From Gamarada debralockiae (taxonomy: Eukaryota > Ascomycota > Leotiomycetes > Helotiales > Hyphodiscaceae), in contig NXFV01001417.1 of assembly GCA_002803225.1 (NCBI GenBank), forward strand, positions 1 to 64,000: 64,000 nt of DNA, in the 5' to 3' direction. Below, in pieces: positions 11,354 to 23,195 of this stretch (positions are counted from its first letter, which is position 1; each line of letters starts with the position of its first letter). The translations under genes and the position numbers were made by a program. The notes below the pieces were generated by a model, which saw nothing but the letters and a program-made list of their open reading frames with translations, searched no databases and was not told the DNA's origin.

Positions 11354-12712
11354 CTTGTCTCCATGAATTGGAGCGAGATGGGAAAGGGGGTGGCGATTGG
11401 ATTGAGAAGACGAGAAGTGAGAAATTCGGGGAAGGAAAAGACGTCATTTATGAAAGCAGACAATAAAACAAAATGAGCAGCGGCCAAGCCTGCAATATTG
11501 CATGGACCCAAGATTCCCATGCAGAAGGGTAAACACATTTATTAGCCCACGATCCCAGCTTACCCAACATGACTATCCTTACACCCAGCACCATACCAAG
11601 CGCGGGCATCGGTCGTGTTGATCCGTTCTGAATCAAGGAATCCCGAGGAGTAGTTTATCCTTTATCCATTCTTCCGATACTGAAGAACATAAGGAATGAA
11701 AGTGGGTTGGAAGAGAGGCACTCGTACCTGAATGGCGTCCAACCGTTATTGAGCTCTGAAAAAGTGTTGTGGAGGGGTAACTGGTATGCGGAGTCGGTAC
11801 GGCAAATGTATTTTACGGGGCCAGTCAAATTTAACTTTATTCCCCTCATGGCATTTAGCCTGAAGATAATTTTCCGATCCCGGCTGCAAGTATCATAATT
11901 ATTCACGAAGATCCGCGACTTCGCAATTCGACAATTCAAGAACCAGGAAGGGATGAGCTCTTTCGGCAAATGATGCCTAAATATGAGCTTATGTTTCTGT
12001 CTAAAGATTGTGTGACGCCGAATTTCCACCAGCTGTGGCGGCCGATATTTCCATATACCCTCCACGTTGGGCTTTGAACGGGCTGGAACTTTGGGATTGT
12101 GGCTTAGGGTGAGAGATCGGATGATCTCATTTAACCACATGAGGCGGGGATGGTTAGCTGGAAGGTGTTGGGAGATAGAAGGTGGTTCTTGGCACAAAGC
12201 ATGGAGAAGTCAGGAAAGGAATGCATCTTATTTGCGCAGGAAAATGCATGATGGGGATCGCTAACCTTCAGGTACTTACAAACAGGCTGCAAGGTCTTGA
12301 TCCTCCAGCTCATCTATCTCCCCTCTATTGTGCAGCAGTCCTGCGTCAACCTCGCCCTGAACTTTTCGTCGAAAAACATCCACCCCATCAAACTCCCCAA
12401 TCCCTGCTCACCTGCTTACTTACCAGATGCGGGATCATGCAAAACCACCAGAAGGAAACGCTAAAATCAAAGTAACAGCAGAAAGTCTTCTGAGTAACAC
12501 AATCGAAGCAGGGCCAATTGACTTAGCTGCGCTCTCAGCCTCAATGCCTCCATCTCAATCTTAATCTTGTAGGGCGAAGGATTCGAAAATGCGAGACCAG
12601 ATCGAGAAGTGAAAGTGACGAAAACGTATATACTGATCGAAGAGGTCCAAGAGAAGAACTGAATGGAAGTCGAGTGACCTGCCAAATCCCAACCCCAATC
12701 CACCTTCCTGTT
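11354..12712. other. Intergenic between GH115 promoter and BuGZ 3' end
   Basis: Holds the presumed GH115 promoter. A 180-codon open frame (11655-12197, minus) has no domain, no splice context and an unconvincing composition, so I do not call it. Nothing else is supported. Confidence 0.5.
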
Positions 12713-14347
12713 TTATGCATGGACCGCCTGTGTATCGACGAGTGCTGTTTCAGTCTTTCCTTCTGGGACGAATGCGTACCTTGGCAGCAGAGCCATCTTC
12801 TCCTCCGGACTGATTTCATTGTCGTCATACACCATCTTCATCTCTTTCTTCGATTTCTTTTCGATAGCTTCGGTCTTATCGGCGCTTGGTTCGGCAGTTG
12901 TTGGAGTGGATTCGGGAGCAGGTGCCGTCACTGGAGCTTGAGGGAGATTGGCAGGTAGAGCTTGAACAGGAGCTAGCGGAGCTTCGCCCTTCTTCGGTGG
13001 TTTGATGCCTGCCTCAGCCATTCTGATAATCTCGTCAATGTCATCAGCCTCTCTCTTGACACCTGAGATCAGGTCATCAACAGCGGCGTTAGTCGAATGA
13101 GCCCCATTATAGCCTTGAGAATGAGGAGGGTAAACTGATGACATAACTGAATTCTGATTTTGTCCATTCCATCCGTTGCCTGCCCATCCTGGCTGACCTT
13201 GATGCATCTGCTGCATCTGATATGGAGGAACGGAAGGGGCTCCAAAAGATGGTCGTTGAGGAAGACCCGGTGCAGGGGGGAGACTCGGGGGTCGGTTAGG
13301 AAGGCCGCTATGTGACGGGGGAGTATGGGAGGGCGGGGGTTGGAAACCATTAAAAGATCCAGGTGGAGAACCTGCAGGGAAGTGTTGGCCGCCGTATCCG
13401 GGAGGTGGGAATGACTGTTGTGGGTTGTATTGTTGTGGTGGGGAGTATTGTGGTTGGTATTGAGAACCTGGAGGACCAGAGAACGGCGGTTGGGTGAAGG
13501 GCTGTTGGTAAGCTACCGCAGGCTGTGTGTACGGTTCTTGTGAAAAGGATCCATAACCCGCACCTTGTGAACCGCCATATGGAGCTTGGGGAGGAGCGTA
13601 AGGAGATCCGTTCTGGAGAGCAGATTGTGTTAGTTTGAATTGACAGGGTAGGGTAAGGAATTGTTGACTTACGTATGCTCCAGGGCTCTGACCCATAGGA
13701 CTTCCCGAGTTGTTCAACCCATCCATCGGAGTATTGCCACCACTGCTAGTTCCAGCAGCTGCTTGTTCCGCCTTGCGAGCTTTATGTTCTGCCAGTCGCT
13801 TCTTCAGATCTGCAGGGGATTCGAACTTTGGTTTCTTGGTCTGTCCACCTCCTTGTGCACCTGGACCTGGGTTTCCAGTCGCAGCTCGACGCTCAGCTTC
13901 GGCTTGGTAGAAACCTGTGATGATGCGCTGATTATGTGCTTGGGCAACATCTTCCGGGATGCCTTCCATACCAAATATTTCCACATCGAGCGACTGTCTA
14001 TTCGGTAGCGAGTTGTCGACCATTGTTAACGTCTCTTTATGCACCTGGTTCATGTGGACAGATAAACCTGCGAAACATGGTCAGTCTGGGTAGAGTGGCG
14101 ATGGGAGACAGGGTGCGAAACGTACCTCCAGCAGTATTCAGTCGGCGGCCACATCTTTCGCATTTGAAGTGCTTAGCTTTCTGATGGGAGATGAGAATCT
14201 TCAAGTCATCGAAATCACGCTCACCTTGGACCTGTTAGAAATAATTGATTCGAAGGAGGTTGGGGGGTGACACATACAGTAATAGCACCAGGGTCGAGCG
14301 AGGAGCTCCTCCACGTCTGGATGGCTACGCTTCTTCTTTCCTACCAT
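12713..14347 (-). CDS. BuGZ/ZNF207-like C2H2 zinc-finger protein
   Basis: Four exons: 14347-14278, 14224-14126, 14067-13673 and 13612-12713, 487 aa. The N-terminus is basic, then two C2H2 fingers are split across exons 1-3: [20 protein letters not shown] and [20 protein letters not shown], followed by the family signature [36 protein letters not shown] segment and a long Pro/Gln/Gly-rich, low-complexity middle follow. Near the C-terminus [20 protein letters not shown] resembles the GLEBS-type segment by which animal BuGZ binds Bub3. In animals this protein helps load Bub3 on kinetochores and acts in splicing and spindle assembly; the fungal role is inferred from similarity. The exon 2 acceptor is AAG rather than CAG, chosen because it restores CxxC. 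Intron 3 (13613-13672) is 60 nt and stop-free, so retention would insert 20 residues. Confidence 0.88.
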
Positions 14348-15501
14348 TGCGTCGACAAATTAGGGACGCGTAGAGAGGTTGCGGAAGAATGTGTTCGATT
14401 TATTTTGGTGAGATGAAGGCGCGGAAGATGAGACAGGTTCTGGAGATTTCGGTTCGCAGAAGGTGCGATGCTAAGGTTATTTGGGGACTAGGGTACAACT
14501 TACATAAGCATCACGGAACAAATTTTGCCTGTCTTTTCTTCATCCGTTTCTCACTCATATCGAAATCGGGATTCAACAACTTCCAACCTCCAACCGCTAC
14601 GAACAGCATGCAGGAAGATGCGACTTGAAAGAAAGGCTAGGTAGCATTTAGTTTTCCCCTTAAGTAGCGACTATGAGACGACAGCAGCACCTTGATCAAT
14701 CACTCTGCCCTCACGGCATCAAAATGAGACCTTCCTCGGGAGGCCTTTCTTCATCTTCGCGTCTTGTGTTGATGTTGAATGGAGATTGAAAGAAGGATGG
14801 TCTTTCGAGATTATCCTTCTGGATAGGAACGCTGCAAGAACGATTCTGGACCTTCATAGTCCGTACTCCTACTCTTTATGAGATTCCCACAGGAGTGCGG
14901 CTCCTTGCGTACCAACATTTAAGCTCCAGAGAATCAGTCAATGGATTATTTCAACGAACCCCATATGCACATACTTCCTAGCAACTAGATGCAACCTTTT
15001 GCTCTTGATCTCGAAAAGACATGGATCGGATCACTAGCATCAGGACGTGAAAATGTAATCAGCCAACCTCTCTTCGGGCCCCTCCTTCAAGTCATCGCAC
15101 ACCCCCTTGATACGTGCGGTTCCACATTCCAAGCAATAGAGATCGATTCGTATCATACACCAGACTCGCAGACTGGGCATCCCCATGCAGTGTAGCAGGA
15201 GACTACCTCTTGCTGATGTAATCAACCTGCTTGTTTCAACAGCATCACACGAACATCACAGCAATTAATCTCAAATCTGATTTGTCCTTCCGGTCTTTGA
15301 AAGGCACCAAAAATCTGATTGCACATTCAAAAAAGAGTTATACCAAGCTTTCCGCGCATCCGACGGGTCGAAATCTGGAGCACGGGGTGCGGCCCTTTCT
15401 CGCCTGATACGTCATTGACGTTTCCTTGAATCTTTGGTATGCAATCCTTCTTCATTGCACTGCAATTGGATGCAGTTGGTTGCATTTAACTTTGTATCGC
15501 G
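14348..15501. other. Divergent promoter region, no gene seen
   Basis: The region between the BuGZ start (minus) and the malic enzyme start (plus). Short open frames only. It should carry both promoters. Confidence 0.55.
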
Positions 15502-15508
15502 TATATAA
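15502..15508 (+). promoter_or_regulatory. TATA-like box before malic enzyme
   Basis: TATATAA lies only 25 bp before the first ATG (15533) and 139 bp before the next in-frame ATG (15647). If it is a functional TATA box, many transcripts may start at or after the first ATG. Confidence 0.4.
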
Positions 15509-15532
15509 TTCACTACTCCCACATCTATTTGC

Positions 15533-17927
15533 ATGGCTCCCCGACTTATCCTTATCCACAACCTCAGTCTTCTCCCCAAAGCCCTACCAAGGACTACGAT
15601 TCTTTCACAACTTCTCTCAGCGATATCGAAACGTCCACAAACAACCATGTCTGCCCTTCCCCTACACTCTTCAAAGCACAAGAAGTCAAACCCATACACC
15701 TCCCACCCCAAATTTGGACACCTTCCTCTCAGCACATCCGGACCGCAGGACTGCGCTCTCACCGGATCAGCACTGCTTAATACGCCGTACTTTAACAAGG
15801 GTGCCGGCTTCCCTGCCGATGAGAGAAAGCAATTCAAGCTCACTGGACTTCTTCCACAACATGTCTCAACACTAGAGCAGCAAACGAAACGAGCCTATCA
15901 GCAGTATTCGAGTCGGCAGGATGACTTGGCCAAGAATACCTTTATGACGAGCTTGGGATATCAGAATCAAGTTCTTTATTTCAGGGTGAGTTAATGGATT
16001 TTTGGGTAATCCAGCAAATCTGTTTTGGGGCGCCGTCTCGCTATGGAGTACGTGAGGGGACTGAGCACGCTCGAAGCATCCCACACGTGATTTCCGAGTG
16101 ACACTCACATGTTAAACACGAAATTCCAAGTCTACATGCACCCAAGGCGTTCTATACGCTTAACAGTACACATCTGATCTTTAGTTAAAGCTTCAACATT
16201 CTGTCGAATTGAAACGAATTTCTAGTTGTCAACTAATTAAACCTCACATCAAATCCCTTCCATTCATTGATCTGACATTGTTCAGTTGATACAAGAGCAT
16301 CTCAAAGAGATGTTCTCCATCATATATACTCCCACCGAAGGAGACGCCATTCAGAATTATTCGAGACTATTCCGAAAACCACAAGGCTGCTTCCTGAACA
16401 TCCACGACATCGACAGAGTCCATAATGACCTAGCACAATGGGGGTCAGCTGACGACATCGACTACATCGTAGTGACAGGTTTTTTTCTCCCACCCCCATA
16501 CTCGAGATTTCTTAACTAAAATTGGACAGATGGCGAAGAGATACTCGGAATCGGCGACCAAGGAGTTGGCGGAATCCTAATCTCAGTCGCGAAGTTGGTC
16601 TTGACTACACTCTGTGCAGGCATACACCCAAACCGGACATTACCCGTCATCCTCGACTGCGGAACGGATAATGAAGAGCTCCTAAACGATGACCTATATC
16701 TCGGACTAAGGGAAAAACGTATTCGTGGGAAGCAATACGATAAGTTCGTGGACACGTTCGTTCAGTCGGCGCGAAAGCTGTATCCTCGCGCTTACATACA
16801 TTTCGAGGATTTCGGACTGCCCAATGGTAAGCATTTTAACAGAAGAGGGAGTTTGAGGAGAAAGCTGATATTGTGCAGCTCGACGAATTTTGGATAAATA
16901 TCGACCTGAGATACCGTGCTTCAACGATGATGTACAGGGTACTGGATGTGTAACGCTCGCAGCAATAATAGCTGGTCTCCACGTCTGCAATTTGAAACTC
17001 GCGGATATGCGAATGGTTGTGTTTGGGTCAGGAACGGCAGGTACAGGAATTGCTGATCAGGTCCGAGACGCGATTGCCGCCGACAGCGGTATATCCAAAG
17101 AGGAAGCAGCGAAACAGATTTGGTACCTCCACTTCTCCCTCGTACCATTCACATCACTAACAAAAACCAGGTGTGTCGACAAACCTGGGCTCCTCCTGAA
17201 ATCCCAAGGCGACAAGCTCACCTCCGCGCAAGTCCCATATGCACGCGAAGATTTCGAGTGGCAAGGCAAAGACCATTCCGATCTCCTCTCGGTAATTAAA
17301 GAAGTCAAACCCCACGTCCTAATCGGCACCTCCACAAAGCCCAAAGCCTTCACGTGCGAAATCGTCCAAGAAATGGCCTCGCATGTCGAACGACCGATTA
17401 TCTTCCCTCTCTCGAACCCAACCCGTCTCCACGAGGCCGATCCCAAGGACATCAACGAGTGGACGAAAGGCAAGGCCCTCATTGCAACCGGCTCACCATT
17501 CCCACCTGTCACCTACGAGGGAAGAGAATACGAGGTCGCGGAATGTAATAACTCGACCTGCTTCCCAGGAATCGGACTGGGTTGCGTATTATCCCGATCT
17601 AAGCTTTTGAGTGACAAAATGTTGGTAGCAGCTGTTAAGGCTTTGGCTGCGCAATCACCAGCGTTGAAGGATCCAGATAAGGGATTGTTGCCGGATGTGG
17701 TGGATGTTAGGGAGATAAGCGTGCATATTGCCAAAGCGGTGATTAAGCAGGCTGTTGAGGAGGGGCTGGCTACGGAGAAAGACATCCCGACTGATGATGG
17801 GGAGTTGGAGGAGTGGATTAGGGAGCAGATGTGGGATGCTGTCTACAGACCTCTGAGGCCTGTGGAGAAGGCCGGCGCAAATAGACAGGCGCGGGGAGAG
17901 GCTGGTGTTGCTGGTGCGGAGGCCTAA
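15533..17927 (+). CDS. NAD-type malic enzyme
   Basis: Oxidative decarboxylation of malate to pyruvate. Five exons: 15533-15985, 16286-16478, 16530-16826, 16879-17122 and 17171-17927, giving 647 aa. Residues 1-38 are basic, hydroxylated and free of acid, like a mitochondrial presequence. The malic domain follows (GSALLNTPYFNKGAGFP, YTPTEGDAIQNYSRLF, GIGDQGVGGILISVAKL, ILDCGTDNEELLNDDLYLGL). Then come the divalent-metal region HFEDFGLPNARRIL (exon 3/4 junction) and FNDDVQGTGCV, and the NAD domain with the nucleotide-binding VVFGSGTAGTGIADQV and SNPTRLHEADP. The exon 2 donor is G|GTTTTT, weak but required to restore VTDGEEILGIGD. Intron 4 is 48 nt, in frame and stop-free; removing it restores QIWCVDKPGLL. 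Met39 (15647, context accATGtct) is an alternative start that would drop the presequence. Confidence 0.95.
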
Positions 17928-20246
17928 GGGCGTTGATCGGGGTGATGGAGACTTGGATTTGGATGTCGGGGTATTTACGAGAACACGACCGTGGAATAGG
18001 CCTCAGATTTTGAATGCTTTCATTGTAGAGAATATGTTGTCATGCGTGTACGTCGGCCTTTTCAATCGCTCACTCCATTGTGACGAGTGAAGGAGAAACT
18101 GTTTGCGAACCGGTCAAGTCTCAAGCCTCCCTGCTATCCCAAGTCCACCGCACAGCTTTCGCATTGAAACATCGATCCTCCTTAACAGGAGCTACACCGG
18201 GTTTTCCGACAAAGGGTCATCACTCCTTCGAAGTTTGCCCTGCTTGCTCCACTTTCCGCGCAAGCCTTGCACGTTCTCCATGTCTTGCAAGGAGTCATCG
18301 CAGGTGTGATGCTACCCAAGGTTCCCTGTGCCAAGCTTTGAAGTTTCTAGGTCACCAATTTACGAAGCACTGTCTAACATCCTCGACGTCCTCTAGCCAA
18401 GATAAACATTACCATGGATTGAACGAATAACTCCTGCATTCGAGGTTCCGGCTTCGGTATTTCAGAATCTGTCAAACATTCCTTCCAGTCTCGTCTTCAA
18501 ATATTGCAACATAATTTTTAAGGGCGATCGTTCTTTTCTTTTCTGCAGCCCCTCAACAATCCCTCTCTAACAAACCTGCATCGAACTCCAAAAGAAATAT
18601 CTTCCTGTGCGGTTTCACCGGTTGAAGAGAAAGTCATTCTATATTTGTGGCTAACGCAAGGGTCGAAAATACATATGTGACGAACACTGACGAATGCTCC
18701 TTCCCAAATGACAACTCGAGTGGTCCAAACTCTGTGCACAGTCGAGTCGCCTCCGTTATCAAATTTGGAGGCACTTGCCATTTTTTGGAATATTTGTTCC
18801 TTCCTCATTATCTCGAGACTGCCAGCGAAACTTTATATAAAGGAAAACTGAAATTTCATGGACTGAGAACATTTGTTACGGTCATTAGAGATGTAGAGGG
18901 AGGCCGTGAGCTTTGAATATCGACGCTTCGATTGCAATAAATACAAATTGATGCAATGAAGCGAAGATATACCTTGTAAACCCCTGAATTACCGTCAGTT
19001 CAAGTAGAGAGTCCAAATACCCAACCCTCAGTTGCCACCACACCACTTCTCCACGACTCACACCTACCATTCACTCCGCAAAACTAAATCTCCCTAGCGT
19101 CCCATAATTGCATCAACGTAAGTACCTCCCAGTCTTCCAGCTCAAACTCTAAACGCAATCGCCCATAAATCCTAAAGCAACGACGGAATGGGAATATCCT
19201 CATTTCTGATAACCCGCATTGACTCATTCAGTCACCTAGGCGCTCCGATTCTTCGGAGCCCACCAGGCTGTAGGTAAGAAAATCCTTTCGCACAGAATCA
19301 AGATCTCTCTATCCATCTTAAAACTCCACCTTCGACATACATTTTGGCAGACAGCCAAAGAATTCTTCGAAAATCCTCATTCGAGCAACCCGCCTACGAA
19401 TAGGCAAAAGCAATTTAATCATCTAGCATACCAGCGTTTTAACTTTATCCAAACGTATGTACATGATTCTTTCCTCGTGTTAATCGTTGTCGTTGTAATT
19501 TTGGTCGTCACACCTTCTGCGCGACGGTGAAACTCAAAAGGGGGCTCGGCGTCAGTCGTCCTTCCTCTTGAACATGAGTGATTTGTGTCCTTTCGCCTTT
19601 CCCTATGCGGAAATCTCGTCATATATAGAGACTATCAATCGTAGAAGTGAAGCTACTGTAGTTGAATATGCAGTGTACGGCCGTGGATAAAGAAAATATA
19701 TTAAGTACGAGTGTGCTTTCTTCTTTGTCATAACTAATAAGTGATATGTGGTGATAAGGTGGTGTCGGAAAAGACTGCCTTTGCCTGCGCATATCTCGTC
19801 GAGAATCAAGTTTGAGAATTGAAGTTATTCGGAAAACTTAGCGGGAGACTCTGGAAAAGAAAGAGAGAAAAATGCAATTGCCGGTGCGAGTACAACGACC
19901 ATGGGCAAAAGGTAGGGATCAAGTCAGTGACACAAGTCACGAGCCCTCCCTGCCTGGCTTGGGTCGTGCATGCCACGTGGAAGCCGGAAACTGAAGCAGG
20001 ATTCACTTGACGAAAATAAACGTTCGATGAGGATCACTTGGATATCGCTTGGAAAGGGGTAGCGAGTCCATCACGTGACTAGTTAAGCCCACGTTTCCTT
20101 TCGTTGGTGACCTCGTCGTTGTTATCCAATATCGCCTTTCATCCTTTGATTGCAGTTTAAACGCCAAACCATTTGAGAGCCATTGCTAACTTCACTCTAG
20201 TCTCGAAACCTTCGAAAGTCATCGATCGCCTGAGAAAGCAAACAAC
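17928..20246. other. Intergenic 2.3 kb, no gene supported
   Basis: Short open frames on both strands without family resemblance. The last part carries a TCACGTGA palindrome at 20071-20078, a bHLH/Cbf1-type site, about 170 bp before the frame at 20247. Confidence 0.5.
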
Positions 20247-20807
20247 ATGGCTACCACCAACAGTCCACTCATGGACGAATTCGCATACTGGCATCGTACC
20301 CAGCTCAAAAAATGGATTAACACCACCACCAAGGCCAAAAATAACATTGAGACTGTCAACGACAATTCGAAGATACTCGAATGGAGAACCAAAACACAGG
20401 AGCCCGCTGGCTTCAATTCAACCACCTCCGAACTCCAATCACCGACCCATGCAAAGCGAGCCAACACACAGCGCGCTTCCAAGAAAGCCTCAACTGAGAG
20501 CTTGATGCGCAAACAATTCGATCGACCATGACAATTTCCAGCCAGGTTCCATGCCGCAGACAAAAATGAGCCCGCTTTTGCCGGTCCAATACTCGAGAAA
20601 TCTCCAGACCCATCTTCGTTTCCCATGCCAAGCTTCTACATGAGGAGAGCCAGCCAGGTTCCAACCGCAATAACCACGGCCACCGACGACTCAGAGGATC
20701 TCATCCAGTTCCCACCATCACCCACTCTCACTACTTCAACCTCGAGGCAATCTCAACTACAGTTTTTCCTACCGACCCCAATCTGCCATCACATAGAATT
20801 TCACTAG
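20247..20807 (+). pseudogene. Small coding frame with one internal TGA, function unknown
   Basis: A single frame runs from the ATG at 20247 (MATTNSPLMDEFAYWHRTQL) to TAG at 20807, 186 codons, broken only by TGA at 20529-20531 within DRP-stop-QFPARF. The text before and after the stop is protein-like, hydrophilic and Ser/Thr/Pro-rich. CGA (Arg) to TGA would be one C-to-T change, consistent with RIP or ordinary decay. No splice donor just before the stop would remove it. I do not recognise the family. Alternatives are a genuine 94-aa protein ending at 20531, or stop readthrough. The neighbouring GH35 remnant supports decay. Confidence 0.4.
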
Positions 20808-20821
20808 CAATCTTGGCGGCT

Positions 20822-21310
20822 CGCAGTACACTGACAAAGATTGAGGTCCTCTAAACAAAAGTGGATTATACGCTGAACGCCAAGGCTGGACACAACCAAG
20901 TCCTCCCAGCTCGTCCTGGCAAGTCGGAAGTCCCACAACCAGAATCGCGAAAGCAGGTGTAGGGTTCTGGTCCCCGAGTTTTGACCTGGACCTCCTAAAA
21001 GGCTACGACATCCAGCTGTCCTTAAACATTGGCAATGAGACGGAAACCGCCACCCTGTTCTATCGCGAGCAGATTTGGGTTAGTAGACATCAGTTCGGGA
21101 GATACATCAATTATCTTGGCCGGCAGCATGGCTTTCCTGTCCCTCAAGGGATACTAAATTACCATGGCACGAATTGGATTGCGGTTGAGATCTAAGCACA
21201 ACAAGAAGATAGTGCGAGGTTTGGGAGCTTTAACCTCACGGTTGGCCAGTCGATTTTGACGGGGATTAAGACTCCGAGATTGGCACCAATGCTGCTTGCA
21301 GTGGGAAGCC
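20822..21310 (+). pseudogene. GH35 beta-galactosidase C-terminal remnant
   Basis: A plus-strand frame starting near 20845 reads like the C-terminal jelly-roll region of fungal GH35 beta-galactosidases: GPLNKSGLYAERQGWTQPSP, then KAGVGFWSPSFDLDLLKGYD, then FPVPQGILNYHGTNWIAVEI. It has an in-frame TGA at 20842-20844 and TAA at 21193-21195. The TAA sits where the family has Trp in LWAQ, and the frame continues AQQEDSARFGSFNLTVGQSI. TGG to TAA is two G-to-A changes, the RIP direction. The catalytic domain and N-terminus are absent upstream, so this is a truncated, non-functional fragment. Confidence 0.85.
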
Positions 21311-21399
21311 GGGGGCTTATTAGAGTCGGAGAAGTGTTATCAAGCAGCGTGCGAAGTTACAGCAGATATTGAAATTGATTTGAATTACCTCATATCTTA

Positions 21400-22290
21400 A
21401 TGACCTTTAGAGGGTACCATTGAGGCGTTGGATCGCAATCACCAGGAAATAGCTGCCGTTAGGAAGTGGTTCTACCAGATAAACTCCGTGCAGTCTTCGT
21501 GGTATTGCTCAGAAGTAAGCCCCTCCTCTCCTAACTCTGCCAAAAAGCGATTGATGCAGATTATAGAGTGACGCTATAGTTGGTGGGGTGACTCCACTAT
21601 TCTTGCGACACGACACGATGCGACTCAAAGCCCTATGTTGTCCACCAACCATGCCGATCAGTGGTTAGGGGCAGCAACATCAACGGTTCGCAGGCTTGCC
21701 ACCCTGCCCCATTTACCGAATTACGGATCCTGCGATTTGACAAACTCATAAACGACAAGACTTGATGTGACAAAACTCTCAAGGGAGGGGTAGTGCCATA
21801 TCGCCAAATCATAAGAAGCCAAGTATTGAATGAGGTAGACAAAGCAGAGCAAATTGCTCAAGGCAATGTACAAGAAAGCACCTGAGACTAGGCGTTCGCG
21901 ACTCCACGAAGCTGTAGTCAACTGTCAACATTTCCATACTTGAAGGGGGTGGACCGCTAGCCTTGCTAGTGCGGGGACTACAAGAATAAAAGAGTTCCAG
22001 AACCGAAAACCATGTCCCCATTCGGCGGTCACGAGATCAGTTCTTCATGCGTGTAACCGCTCTAGTCCATCCCGCAGAGTAGTGAGGCAGTTCCTGGAAT
22101 ATGCCAACTTTGATTTGTTAAACCGTAAGGCGGTGTCAAGAGCCCGGGAGAACAGGTGACAAAAGAGTTTGCCGAAATGGTGGCCGCACACCACCAATTA
22201 GGGAATACCACACACACACCTCGCTTAACAAAAACAAGCTCCCCTGGAGTAACATCATTGGCTAACGGCGAACCAAACACGATCTAAATC
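21400..22290 (-). pseudogene. Unidentified relic, membrane-protein-like
   Basis: Minus-strand text in shifting frames looks once-coding: VTPGELVFVKRGVCVVFPNW near 22240, EWGHGFRFWNSFILVVPALA near 22010, and a hydrophobic stretch LYIALSNLLCFVYLIQYLAS near 21850. Frames change between blocks and stops intervene, so it cannot encode one protein now. I do not recognise the family. A short plus-strand coding-like piece (IEALDRNHQEIAAVRKWFYQ near 21420) may be separate. Confidence 0.3.
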
Positions 22291-23195
22291 GAAGGGTTTG
22301 TAGCAGAACTACTCTTTGCATATGAGAATTTTCTTTTGATGACATGGCGGCCAATTGTCATTTCCCTGATAGGGAGTGAGGCCTCAGAGATGCGTCACGC
22401 TAGGCCTGATCTTCGAGGGCTTGGGCAGGAGGTCTTTACGCGGACATGTGGCCCATTGTCTTCAGCTGTCTTCCCTCCCGACCTACTTAAACTTAAACTT
22501 ACATCTCCCCTCTAAGTTCTTATCTTATTCCTCCGTCCTGTATTTCTTGCTTTTCTCGCAAGGTTTTACATCTTTGCACATGCTGCGTTAAAACGGCACT
22601 TCAATCTTTCTCCTCACTTGTTATCCCTCTTCACGGTCACCCACTTCACTCGACCACCCTCTCACTCGATCACACTCTCACTCGACCATCCTCTCACTCG
22701 ACCATCCTCTCACTCGATACCCCGCTTCCTTCAATAACATCCTTCTTGCCCACTTCACGCCCTGTTGCCGAGACGAAATGCCTCAGAGTAACACCCACCC
22801 ATCCACTCCTCCATTACCACAATTCCCACAGCCCACCGATCCGTGTAAACCTTCCTGCTATTCCACTGCACGATACCATGAATTGACGTTCGAGTAGTCA
22901 TGGGGAAATAGTTTGCGCAGACATACAAGCTTTAGGGTTTTTGGGTAGCCATGGTTTCGAAGCGAACTGCTCAACGCATACCCTATTGAAGATTTAGTCT
23001 TGAGATGTGTAAGAGAGCGGTTGCCATGATTCATGCGACTCAAACTAGTGAACCTAATTCCATATCGTCCCAACAAAGAGTGAGTTGGAAGCTCAATCCT
23101 CGATATTCGTACCACAAAAGCCTGCGAAAATACCCAACCCAAGACACCCCACCAAACCCCCCAATTTCTACTTGAATCCTTTTAATCTCCAAACC
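22291..23195. other. Gene-free stretch before P450 3' end
   Basis: No gene supported. Contains the 16-bp minisatellite at 22647-22717 and a pyrimidine-rich segment around 22480-22800. Confidence 0.5.
22647..22717 (+). repeat. 16-bp minisatellite
   Basis: Units of the form cactcgaccatcctct start at 22647, 22663, 22679 and 22695, with a partial fifth at 22711. Units 3 and 4 are identical. Confidence 0.9.

Noticed and set aside
11655..12197. 180-codon minus-strand open frame
   Set aside because: Composition is not protein-like for this genome, with no domain and no splice or promoter support. Likely chance.
12713..14053. Reading the BuGZ gene as starting at the internal MNQVHKE methionine
   Set aside because: Three upstream exon pieces restore both C2H2 fingers with canonical or near-canonical splice sites, so the internal Met is not the start.
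15426..15875. Overlapping plus-strand frame before the malic enzyme
   Set aside because: Out of frame with the malic enzyme, whose presequence and domain text are clear from 15533.
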